A DNA stretch of 24,907 nt from a virus. The stretch spans positions 1 through 24,907 of the IMG/VR virus record IMGVR_UViG_3300009128_001063; one strand, given 5' to 3'. Below, in pieces: positions 13,620 through 21,464 of this stretch (the stretch's first letter is position 1; every line of letters begins with the position of its first letter). The notes beneath the pieces were generated by a model that was given only the letters and a program-made list of their open reading frames with translations, made no database searches and was not told where the DNA came from. The position numbers and the translations under genes were made by a program.

Positions 13620-13627
13620 CTATTTAT
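13620..13627 (+). promoter_or_regulatory. CTATTTAT octamer (copy 4)
   Basis: Octamer 27 bases before the phoH start, between the tRNA and phoH. Same core and similar flank (A before C) as the copies at 867 and 2210. AGGA at 13647-13650 is the phoH ribosome-binding site. Confidence 0.35.
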
Positions 13628-13654
13628 CGATAGTACCCTTGAATGTAGGATTAC

Positions 13655-15010
13655 ATGAGTAAAAAGAAGAATTATGTATTAGACACCAGCGTCTATTTAA
13701 CGGACGCAGAAGCAATATACAAGTTTAGCAATCATGATATTTTTATACCCCTTAAGGTATTAGAAGAAATTGATAAGCATAAAAAGCGACAAGATTCTGT
13801 CGGAGTCAATGCGCGCCGTATAATCCGTATCCTCGACGAAATCCGGACCCGCGGGAATCTTAACACAGGTGTGAGGATTGAAAAGGGGAAAGGGTTAGTA
13901 ACAGTGATGTCTTATTCCTGTGTAACTTCTTCTATCTCCTTTCCCCCGGATCTAGATCTTCGAGTGCCCGATCATGTTATAATCGCCACAGCACAAGCGA
14001 TCATAACCAAAGAACACCTTAAAGAATCAAAGCGAACACCCAGAGAGACGATTTTAGTCTCTCGTGATATCAACATGAGGGTTATTTGTGATTCGATTGG
14101 AATAAAGTCAGAAGATTATAATACAGATAAAGCGTTGGAAAGCTCGGCAGAGTTATATCAGGGGTTCGCAGAACATCTTGTCGATGATGCTGTGATCGAT
14201 CGATTCTACAATGACGAAGATGTATTTATTTCTGATAGTGAAATGGAAACCGAGTGGTATCCAAACCAATATGTTATGATGGTTTCTAACGCTAATCCTA
14301 AAAAGACAGCCTTGGCGCGTTTTAGAGATATTCACAGCCCCCTTCGGAAAGTTATTCACGCAGCAATACCAGACTGGAAAATCAAGTCTCGCAACAAAGA
14401 ACAAGCTTTCGCCATCGATCTTTTATTAAATCCGGACGTAAAGGTCGTCTCTCTTGTCGGAATGGCTGGGAGTGGTAAGACCCTTCTTGCCATAGCAGCC
14501 GGACTACAACAGACCATAGGGCTCCGGGAAAACCCATATACACGTATGATTGTCTCGCGCCCTGTCCAGCCGCTGGGAAAGGACATAGGATTCCTTCCGG
14601 GCACAGTGGATGAGAAAATGCTTCCATGGCTTATGCCGATTCAAGATAATCTTAAGTTCTTGATGGGAGATAAAGCGTCGGTTGAGATGTATATGGAGAA
14701 AGGCAAGATTGAAATCGAAGCTCTTACATATATTCGTGGTCGCTCGATTGCAAATGCGTTCATGATTATTGACGAAGCTCAAAACCTTACCATGCACGAG
14801 ATTAAAACAATTATCACACGCGTCGGAGACGGAACCAAGGTGATACTCACAGGTGATATTGAACAGATTGACAATATTTATGTCAATGAAACATCAAATG
14901 GGCTCGCTCATGCAGTGGAAAAGTTTAAAGAGTTTCCAATTGCAGGGCATGTTACATTTAAAAAGGGTGAAAGAAGCGAAGTTGCGACGATGGCAGCTAA
15001 GGTTTTATAG
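13655..15010 (+). CDS. phoH: PIN-PhoH ATPase
   Basis: A 451-residue protein with two domains. An N-terminal PIN RNase-like domain (about 5-170) has YVLDTSVYL with Asp10, a PLKVLEEIDKHK motif with acidic residues, and late VSRDINMR. A C-terminal PhoH ATPase (about 240-450) has Walker A GMAGSGKT at 269-276 and Walker B FMIIDEAQ near 370-376. The fusion matches bacterial PhoH2/YlaK-type proteins, thought to act as RNA helicase/RNase; it is longer than the single-domain PhoH of many marine phages. Location cytoplasmic. A role in RNA turnover would fit next to tRNA and tmRNA genes, but that link is inference. Confidence 0.93.
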   Translation: MSKKKNYVLDTSVYLTDAEAIYKFSNHDIFIPLKVLEEIDKHKKRQDSVGVNARRIIRILDEIRTRGNLNTGVRIEKGKGLVTVMSYSCVTSSISFPPDLDLRVPDHVIIATAQAIITKEHLKESKRTPRETILVSRDINMRVICDSIGIKSEDYNTDKALESSAELYQGFAEHLVDDAVIDRFYNDEDVFISDSEMETEWYPNQYVMMVSNANPKKTALARFRDIHSPLRKVIHAAIPDWKIKSRNKEQAFAIDLLLNPDVKVVSLVGMAGSGKTLLAIAAGLQQTIGLRENPYTRMIVSRPVQPLGKDIGFLPGTVDEKMLPWLMPIQDNLKFLMGDKASVEMYMEKGKIEIEALTYIRGRSIANAFMIIDEAQNLTMHEIKTIITRVGDGTKVILTGDIEQIDNIYVNETSNGLAHAVEKFKEFPIAGHVTFKKGERSEVATMAAKVL

Positions 15011-15048
15011 ATAATTCACCCACCGATTAATATATTTAATAAATATAC

Positions 15049-15076
15049 TTGCAAATAAGATTTAATGTGTTATACT
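15049..15076 (+). promoter_or_regulatory. Sigma70-like promoter
   Basis: TTGCAA (15049-15054), 16-base spacer, TATACT (15071-15076), in the gap before the gene at 15096. Each hexamer differs from consensus at one or two bases. AGGAG at 15082-15086 follows as the ribosome-binding site. Confidence 0.6.
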
Positions 15077-15095
15077 ATTAATAGGAGCAAATAAC

Positions 15096-15398
15096 ATGAC
15101 AACCAAAGAAACAAATGTGATTACTGAAGAAGAAGTACACACCAACCCTATGCTAGCGACAACTCCGGACAATAATTCGGAACTAAAACAATATCTCATT
15201 AATTATACCGGTGCTAAACTACAACCGGACAATGAGAAGGTAACGGCCCATATGATTATTGAGACTGTGGCTGCTGACTTTCCGGAATTAGTTTATGTTA
15301 TCGCAGAGGAGAACTTTCTAAGAGGATATCAATTAGGACTAAATGATGCAGGAACACTTAAGACAGAAACAGATGAAACTGAACCAGCCGGGACATGA
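15096..15398 (+). CDS. Small helical protein, T4-like phage type
   Basis: A 100-residue protein. After an acidic Thr-rich N-terminus, the core (ELKQYLINYTGAKLQPDNEK, then VTAHMIIETVAADFPELVYV and FLRGYQLG) matches a pattern I recall from small proteins of T4-like cyanophages, with no known function. No catalytic or membrane feature. Its 3' end overlaps the next frame by about 50 bases, and it has its own promoter. Confidence 0.7.
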   Translation: MTTKETNVITEEEVHTNPMLATTPDNNSELKQYLINYTGAKLQPDNEKVTAHMIIETVAADFPELVYVIAEENFLRGYQLGLNDAGTLKTETDETEPAGT

Positions 15399-16044
15399 TT
15401 TTTATACCAGCCGCGGCACCCATGTTTATTTTAAAAATCAGCTAAAAAATCCAAACATCAGCCCTGAAGCAGTTGTTGCTTCAGTTGAAGAAAAGATCCC
15501 CGATCACCTATTGTCAGAAATGGAGATGATCATAATCGGGCATTTTAAAGAATTTGAAGAAAGGTACATTAGTGCCTTTTATAAAGACGGCATCTTACAC
15601 ATATCAAACGTTCAGGAAAGTGAAGAAGATCTGATAGACGATATAGTACATGAGATCGCACACTCGATTGAAGCACCGTACGGTTACGAGATATATGCAG
15701 ACCAAAGAATAAAATCTGAGTTCTTGCAAAAAAGAGGCTCACTCTATAATAAATTAAACGCTCTTGGTTATAAGGCTCCCAAAAGCTGGTTTACCAATAC
15801 AGAGTATGATGAAGATTTCGATAACTTCTTGTTTCAAACAGTGGGAAGAGATAAGCTGAGGATGATATGCACTGGGCTATTTATAAATGCTTATGCAGCA
15901 ACCTCACTAAGAGAATACTTTGCAACGGGGTTTACCGATTTTTATCTTTACGCGAATAAAACACTGCTTAAAACGATATCTCCGCTGCTAGCGCAAAAAC
16001 TTTTTTTCCTTCACGACATAAAAAACCTTGACGAAAGCATCTGA
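15346..16044 (+). CDS. HExxH zinc metallopeptidase-like protein
   Basis: A protein of about 232 residues. DIVHEIAHSIE holds the HExxH zinc motif. A downstream SLREYFATGFTDFYL can supply the glutamate third ligand, as in gluzincins. No signal peptide, so it would act in the cytoplasm or be packaged. The start is uncertain: ATG 15343 and ATG 15346 follow AGGA at 15335-15338 by 4 and 7 bases, but overlap the previous gene by over 50 bases; ATG 15373 overlaps less but has no clear site. It is not closely similar by eye to the HELVHH protein at 2265. Substrate unknown. Confidence 0.8.
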   Translation: MQEHLRQKQMKLNQPGHDFYTSRGTHVYFKNQLKNPNISPEAVVASVEEKIPDHLLSEMEMIIIGHFKEFEERYISAFYKDGILHISNVQESEEDLIDDIVHEIAHSIEAPYGYEIYADQRIKSEFLQKRGSLYNKLNALGYKAPKSWFTNTEYDEDFDNFLFQTVGRDKLRMICTGLFINAYAATSLREYFATGFTDFYLYANKTLLKTISPLLAQKLFFLHDIKNLDESI

Positions 16045-16056
16045 TGTGGTTATAAT
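16028..16056 (+). promoter_or_regulatory. Near-consensus sigma70 promoter
   Basis: TTGACG (16028-16033), 17-base spacer, TATAAT (16051-16056). Only the last -35 base differs from consensus. The -35 sits within the last codons of the upstream gene. Transcription would start near 16063, just before the GTG at 16078, and would feed the nuclease gene and probably the sugar cassette behind it. Confidence 0.75.
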
Positions 16057-16077
16057 AATAAGAAACATGGAGTTTGT

Positions 16078-16851
16078 GTGCCGCACATAAGTTATAGTGA
16101 GCTAAAAGATTGGGCGTTTTGCGCCTTTTACCATAAATTAACAAGAGTAGATAAGATAGATGGCTTCAAGGGTAATGCTTACACTGCTTTCGGCTCTGCT
16201 ATTCATGATGTATGTGAAAAGAAGCTTCTAAAAGAGAGTTTTAATGAAGAAGAACACTTTATTAAGGCATTCGAGGAAAACCTTGCTAACTTACCAGGTG
16301 ATGTTGATGTAGATCCTAAGATGACTTCAGATATGCATGTACAAGGCAAGGCAATTTTGCCTGAGATTGAGGATGCTCTGAGCGAATACTTTGGTGAATA
16401 CGAAGTGTTAGCAACAGAGCTTCCACTTTATGAACCTATAAAGGACGAAAAAGAACATAACTTTAAGGGATATATCGATGCAATCGTTGCAACGCCCGAT
16501 GGAAAGGTTCACATTTTTGATTGGAAGACTTGTTCTTGGGGGTGGAACCAACGGCGCAAAAGTGAAAAGATGACAACTTATCAGCTAACCCTTTACAAGC
16601 ACTTCTTCGCACAAAAGACAGACACAGATCCAAAATATATTGAAACACACTTTGCTCTACTCAAAAGAACAGCTAAAAACAATAGAGTTGAATTCTTTCG
16701 AGTAACAAGTGGCCCAAAGAAAACTGAAAACGCTTTAAAGGTTTTAAGAACCGCGCTTTGGAACATCAAGAAAGGACGAACTATCAAGAATAAGGCGTCC
16801 TGTACATCCGGCTTCGGATGCAAATTTTATAACACAGAACACTGTAAGTGA
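16078..16851 (+). CDS. Cas4/RecB-like PD-(D/E)XK nuclease with Fe-S cysteines, GTG start
   Basis: A 257-residue protein. Nuclease motifs are in order: His43 (FGSAIHDV), GYID with Asp134, FDWK with Asp148 and Lys150, and YQ at 168-169. Cys15 near the N-terminus and Cys242, Cys248, Cys256 at the C-terminus match the one-plus-three layout that binds a 4Fe-4S cluster in Cas4 and AddB nucleases. There is no CRISPR array or cas gene nearby, so a phage recombination or DNA-end-processing exonuclease is more likely. GTG start with GGAG (16069-16072) five bases before it; a strong promoter lies just upstream. Confidence 0.88.
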   Translation: MPHISYSELKDWAFCAFYHKLTRVDKIDGFKGNAYTAFGSAIHDVCEKKLLKESFNEEEHFIKAFEENLANLPGDVDVDPKMTSDMHVQGKAILPEIEDALSEYFGEYEVLATELPLYEPIKDEKEHNFKGYIDAIVATPDGKVHIFDWKTCSWGWNQRRKSEKMTTYQLTLYKHFFAQKTDTDPKYIETHFALLKRTAKNNRVEFFRVTSGPKKTENALKVLRTALWNIKKGRTIKNKASCTSGFGCKFYNTEHCK

Positions 16852-16861
16852 GGATAATTTA

Positions 16862-18145
16862 ATGAAGAAAAAGAAAGTTTTGGTGCTCTCCGATCACCCG
16901 CTTTCGCCATCCGGGGTTGGAACCCAAACCCGGTATATGATCGAGGCGCTCCTTAAAACAGGGCGCTATCAATTTGTTTGTTTAGGCGGAGCAGTAAAAC
17001 ACAGAGAATACCAGATGCAGAAGGTTGATCCCTATGGGGAAGACTGGCGAATATTCCCTGTCGATGGATACGGAAACCCGGAAATCATACGTTCAATACT
17101 CCAGAAAGAAAGACCGGATGTATTATGGTTTATGACAGATCCTCGTTTTTATACGTGGCTATGGGAAATCGAGAATGAAGTGAGGATCAATGTCCCAATG
17201 GTTTATTATCATGTGTGGGATAACAACCCGGCGCCGTTCTACAATGCAAATTACTACAAATCTAATGATAAGGTAGTTTGTATATCAAAGGTTACAAAAG
17301 GCATTCTAGATACAGTTGCCCCAGACGTAGACAGCGAGTATCTTCCACATGCGGTAGACTCCGAGTCTTTCTATAAGTTCAAGACAGAAGAAGATCTCGC
17401 AAGAACCGCTGTTATTCGTGAACGCGTCGTAGGCGCCTCAACACAGTTCGCAAACCCGGAGAAGAAAATCTTTTTCTGGAATAATAGAAATGCACGCAGA
17501 AAACAGTCTGGAACACTTATTTGGTGGTTTAAAGAGTTCTTAGATGAAGTAGGTCATGACAAAGCGACTCTGCTTATGCATACTGATGCGCGAGACCCTC
17601 ACGGACAAGACTTACCTCATATTTTGAACCACCTTAATATAACAGACGGACAGGTTTTGCTTTCAACTGATAAGGTTTCTCCACAAGACCTCGCAGCAAT
17701 GTACAACGCTGCGCATTTTACCATTAATATCTCGGATGCGGAAGGATTTGGACTAGGAACGTTAGAATCTTTAGCATGCGGAACTCCTATTATTGTTAAT
17801 ATGACAGGTGGCTTACAAGAACAGGTTACCGATGGAAAGAACTGGTTTGGCTACGGCTTAGAACCTTCTTCAAAGGCGATTATTGGTTCTCTGCAAGTGC
17901 CATACATCTATGAAGATCGCATTACCCAGAAAGCTTTCACCAACACTCTCAAAAAGGCTCTGAATATCGCACCAAAGACTTACAAGAAGATGTCGATACA
18001 AGGTAGAGAACATGTTCGTGCAAACTATAACTTTGACGATTATGAGAAAAACTGGGTTAAGATTATGGATGATGTTGTTGAAACATACGGATCATGGAAT
18101 GAAAGAAAACAATATAAACGCTGGCATTTGCTGGAGGTAGCATAA
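16862..18145 (+). CDS. GT4-type glycosyltransferase
   Basis: A 427-residue GT-B-fold enzyme. The N-terminal Rossmann-like half starts KKVLVLSDHPLSPSGVGTQT; the C-terminal half has the nucleotide-sugar signature EGFGLGTLESLACGTPIIV with Glu at about 294. Retaining transfer of a sugar from an NDP- or GDP-sugar is expected; donor and acceptor are unknown. No membrane segment. GAGGAT (16852-16857) lies 5 bases before the ATG. Its stop overlaps the next ATG (TAATG). The motif SGxGxQxR near residue 18 is shared with the next protein, so the two probably arose by duplication. Confidence 0.9.
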   Translation: MKKKKVLVLSDHPLSPSGVGTQTRYMIEALLKTGRYQFVCLGGAVKHREYQMQKVDPYGEDWRIFPVDGYGNPEIIRSILQKERPDVLWFMTDPRFYTWLWEIENEVRINVPMVYYHVWDNNPAPFYNANYYKSNDKVVCISKVTKGILDTVAPDVDSEYLPHAVDSESFYKFKTEEDLARTAVIRERVVGASTQFANPEKKIFFWNNRNARRKQSGTLIWWFKEFLDEVGHDKATLLMHTDARDPHGQDLPHILNHLNITDGQVLLSTDKVSPQDLAAMYNAAHFTINISDAEGFGLGTLESLACGTPIIVNMTGGLQEQVTDGKNWFGYGLEPSSKAIIGSLQVPYIYEDRITQKAFTNTLKKALNIAPKTYKKMSIQGREHVRANYNFDDYEKNWVKIMDDVVETYGSWNERKQYKRWHLLEVA

Positions 18146-19407
18146 TGAAAAAGAAAGTATTCTTTAGAGGACCCCTTCTAACAAGATCGGGATACGGAGA
18201 GCAGGCTAGGTTCGCCATGCGGGCATTAGCTTCCCGACCAGATCTTTTCGATATTTATATTCAGCCTTTAGAGTGGGGAAAAACCTCGTGGACCAATGAG
18301 GATACCCCTGAGAGAGCTTGGATTGATAGAACTATAGAAAAGACCCTGCAATACATCCAACAAAACGGACAGTTTGATATATCGTTCCAAGTTACAATTC
18401 CAAATGAATGGGACAAACCAGCGCCGATTAATATTGGATACACAGCCGGGATTGAAACTACGAAAACATCACACCAATGGATTCAAAAGGGTAATGAGAT
18501 GGACGGTATTATTGTAGTTTCCAACCACGCCAAAAATACTTTTTTAGCTACGGACTACCAACTCGTCAATCAACAAACAAACCAAACAATGATTCTCAAG
18601 TTAGATACCCCAATCGAAGCAGTCAACTATCCAGCAAAGAAGTTTGATACTCTTCCGGATGTTGACTTGGATTTAGAATATGAACACAATTTTCTCGTCG
18701 CTGCACAACTGGGTCCACGCAAAAACTTGCAAAATACTATTAAATGGTTTGTTGAGGAATTCCGAGAAGAAGAAGTAGGACTTGTTGTAAAGTGCTACGC
18801 TGCGAAGAACTGCCTATTAGATCGCGAGATGACAATGCAGAATCTTAGACAGTTAATCTCCTCATTGGGACAAAAGAAGTGTAAAGTGTATCTTCTGCAT
18901 GGCGACATGACAGACGAAGAAATGCACTCCCTCCAAACACATCCTAAGATTTCCGCATTCTTATCCCTAGCTCATGGCGAGGGCTTTGGTTTGCCGATTT
19001 TTGAAGCAGCCTATTCTGGCAACCCTGTCATTGCAACTGGCTGGTCCGGTCAACTGGACTTTCTTGTTGATGAAGAGGGCAAGTCAAACTTTTACAATGT
19101 AAATTTCGATCTTAACCAAGTACAACCAGCAGTTGTTTGGGATGGTGTCTTGATTGCTGACTCAATGTGGGCTTACCCTCGTGAACAATCTGCAAAGAAG
19201 TGTATGCGCGACTGTTATAACGATATTGTAAATCAAACAGAAGGAAGCGTTGCAACATCTGCCCGCACCTTTGCTGAATCCGTGCAGGAGAGATTTTCGC
19301 AAGAAAAACAATATAAAGCTATGGTCGACGCCGTTCTCAAATTCTCTGGAAATCCAGAAGAAGAACAATGGAGAGATGTGTTGGACCAAGTGGTAGAGTA
19401 TGATTAG
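18145..19407 (+). CDS. GT4-type glycosyltransferase (second copy)
   Basis: A 420-residue GT-B-fold protein. The N-terminus KKVFFRGPLLTRSGYGEQAR parallels that of the preceding gene. The signature HGEGFGLPIFEAAYSGNPVI has its Glu at about 279, and the middle LVAAQLGPRKNLQNTI marks the start of the C-terminal Rossmann domain. Probably adds a further sugar in the same glycan. Donor and acceptor unknown. Coupled to its neighbours: TAATG before, 8-base overlap after. Confidence 0.9.
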   Translation: MKKKVFFRGPLLTRSGYGEQARFAMRALASRPDLFDIYIQPLEWGKTSWTNEDTPERAWIDRTIEKTLQYIQQNGQFDISFQVTIPNEWDKPAPINIGYTAGIETTKTSHQWIQKGNEMDGIIVVSNHAKNTFLATDYQLVNQQTNQTMILKLDTPIEAVNYPAKKFDTLPDVDLDLEYEHNFLVAAQLGPRKNLQNTIKWFVEEFREEEVGLVVKCYAAKNCLLDREMTMQNLRQLISSLGQKKCKVYLLHGDMTDEEMHSLQTHPKISAFLSLAHGEGFGLPIFEAAYSGNPVIATGWSGQLDFLVDEEGKSNFYNVNFDLNQVQPAVVWDGVLIADSMWAYPREQSAKKCMRDCYNDIVNQTEGSVATSARTFAESVQERFSQEKQYKAMVDAVLKFSGNPEEEQWRDVLDQVVEYD

Positions 19408-21067
19408 CAAAGAAGTAATCTTTATATCCGACTTCTTTATCAATGAGGTAATGGGTGGCGCAGAGTTTTGTAATGATGCTCTGATGAAACTTTTAAGTCC
19501 GGATGTAAAGATTGCTAGTTTAAAGTCTGACCGTGCAACTGTTCAACTTGTTGAGAATAATCTTGATAAGTTCTTCATTGTCGCGAACTTCTTTCAACTT
19601 GCTGAAAACGTAAAAGTAGCTTTAGCAAAAACGACGTACGTCATATTAGAGCACGATCACAAATATGTCCGCTCCAATAATCCTTCCTTATATAAAGATT
19701 TCCTTGCACCCGAAAGACAAATACAAAACAAGGCATTTTATAAGAACGCGTTAGCAGTGCTGTGTCAATCTAAAAAACACGCCGGCGTCGTTCAACGGAA
19801 CCTCCTAATAAACAACATTGTAAATTTAGGCGGCAACATATGGAATGAGGAGCAACTCGCCACCTTAGAAAGCAATCTGCATGCTGAGAAAGTAATTAAG
19901 TATGGAATTCTTCAGTCTAATAATCGCAATAAAGGCATGCCAGCAGCGATCGCCTATTGTCAGAGAAATGGGATAGACTTTAAGTTAATCGAACCCAAGC
20001 CATTTCCCGAGTTTATTAGAGACATTTCCCAAGTAGAAACATTAGTATTCTTTCCTCAATGGTTAGAAACATATAGTCGTTTTGCTATCGAGTCAAGGAT
20101 CCTTGGCTGCAAACTTATAACAAACAGCTTGATAGGCGCCACCAGCGAAGACTACTTTAAGCTAAAAGGTAAAGAGCTTTTAGATTTTATAAGACAAAAC
20201 AACCAGAATCTTCGTCAACGCTGGATTAAACTAATCGACAAGAGTGAGATAAAATACTTCCCGCCCTTAGATTTGCCAAAGATTACAGTATTTTGCCCTC
20301 TATATGCCGGCGAACAATATATCGAAGGCTTTCTGAAGTCTATGCAAGAGCAGACAATCTTTAACCAGTGCGAACTGATCATTATTGATGCCAACTCTCC
20401 CGAAAATGAGAGCCAGCACATCGAAGAGTTTATGAAAGAGCATGAAAATGTAATTTACAAGCGATTAGATTATAGGGCGTCAGTAATGGAAACTGAAAAT
20501 ATGGCAATCCATATGGCAACGGGCGAGTTCTTTGCTCAAGCATGCGTTGATGATAGACATCATAGAGAATATCTTGAGATTATGGCAAAACATCTCCACT
20601 ATCACGAGGACATAGATCTTGTTTATACAGATTGCCTCCAGACTAAAAAGCCAAATGAGACTGTGGAGACAAACTCTTCGTCTGGAAACTATTACGAGCA
20701 TTCGCGAAATGAGTTTTCTCCAGAGAACATGATCAAATGTCTGCCGGGCCCAATGCCTATGTGGAAGCTGAGTGTACACGAAAAATGTGGATATTTTGAT
20801 GAAGGTTTATCGTATGCAGGAGATTGGGACATTTTTCTAAGAATGGTCGCAGCAGGTTCTAAATTTAAGAAAATTGATATTCCGCTGGGGCTATATTACT
20901 TTAATTCTGAGGGGTTATCAACCTCAACAGAAAACCAAATCCCTAGGGGAAAAGAAGAAGCAGAAGTCTTCTTTAAACATAAAAATGTATTCGGTGAAGC
21001 GAACTACAATAAATATAAAAATTACTTCTCACAATTTATAAGGAATGAAAATGAGTCAACAACGTAA
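19400..21067 (+). CDS. Two-domain glycosyltransferase: N-terminal unknown + GT2
   Basis: A 555-residue protein. The C-terminal part (about 293-540) is a GT-A family-2 domain: KITVFCPLYAGEQYIEGFL, ELIIIDANSPENESQ, ENMAIHMATGEFFAQACVDD (Asp-Asp near 384) and YAGDWDIFLRMVAAG. The N-terminal 280 residues read as a degenerate GT-B-like or sugar-modifying domain (DFFINEVMGGAEFCNDAL), without a clear catalytic motif. Such fusions can add two sugars in succession. It overlaps both neighbours. The Trp/Asp block near the end fits an acceptor-binding ED/W site. Confidence 0.87.
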   Translation: MISKEVIFISDFFINEVMGGAEFCNDALMKLLSPDVKIASLKSDRATVQLVENNLDKFFIVANFFQLAENVKVALAKTTYVILEHDHKYVRSNNPSLYKDFLAPERQIQNKAFYKNALAVLCQSKKHAGVVQRNLLINNIVNLGGNIWNEEQLATLESNLHAEKVIKYGILQSNNRNKGMPAAIAYCQRNGIDFKLIEPKPFPEFIRDISQVETLVFFPQWLETYSRFAIESRILGCKLITNSLIGATSEDYFKLKGKELLDFIRQNNQNLRQRWIKLIDKSEIKYFPPLDLPKITVFCPLYAGEQYIEGFLKSMQEQTIFNQCELIIIDANSPENESQHIEEFMKEHENVIYKRLDYRASVMETENMAIHMATGEFFAQACVDDRHHREYLEIMAKHLHYHEDIDLVYTDCLQTKKPNETVETNSSSGNYYEHSRNEFSPENMIKCLPGPMPMWKLSVHEKCGYFDEGLSYAGDWDIFLRMVAAGSKFKKIDIPLGLYYFNSEGLSTSTENQIPRGKEEAEVFFKHKNVFGEANYNKYKNYFSQFIRNENESTT

Positions 21068-21464
21068 ATACCTCCCTACACTTTCTGAGCTATGCGATAG
21101 GTTGTCTATTGCTCAACTCAAAGAAGTGTTCATCCCCGAACACAAAGTAGAATATGCCCAAGAGATATCAGACATTTGTCATGATATACAGCTTATTCTA
21201 AATGAAAGCCCCTCCAGTGTGAACGCAGAAACAATCAGGGCGATTGTCGTTCTTTCACAGATGAACCTGCACATTTGGCACAACGAATCTCAAGTTCGTG
21301 CTGGTACTGGTGACGGCGACTTAGCACTTACTCATGGGCTTAACGGTTTAAGGAATGTGGCAAAGAACAAGATTCAAGAGATTAATGGCGGAAGAAAAGA
21401 TTATAAGATTGATTGTCTAGCGGCAGATTTTAAAGATTGGGAAATCAGCTGGGATAATGACTGA
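21051..21464 (+). CDS. Small protein of unknown function in the sugar cassette
   Basis: A 137-residue protein from ATG 21051, chosen because AAGGA at 21040-21044 lies six bases before it; ATG 21045 is directly against that site. All-helical look: LPTLSELCDRLSIAQLKEVF, then QMNLHIWHNESQVR and LTHGLNGLRNVAKNK. I recall similar proteins next to polysaccharide genes but no name or function. It overlaps the GT2 gene by 17 bases and the oxidoreductase gene by 8, so it belongs to this operon, perhaps as a partner of one of the enzymes. Confidence 0.72.
   Translation: MSQQRKYLPTLSELCDRLSIAQLKEVFIPEHKVEYAQEISDICHDIQLILNESPSSVNAETIRAIVVLSQMNLHIWHNESQVRAGTGDGDLALTHGLNGLRNVAKNKIQEINGGRKDYKIDCLAADFKDWEISWDND

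Noticed and set aside
14356-14797. Overlapping minus-strand frames in phoH
   Set aside because: Antisense of the conserved Walker A/B region; no independent support.
16078-16851. True CRISPR-associated cas4
   Set aside because: No repeat array, cas1 or cas2 in the window; context is phage-like.
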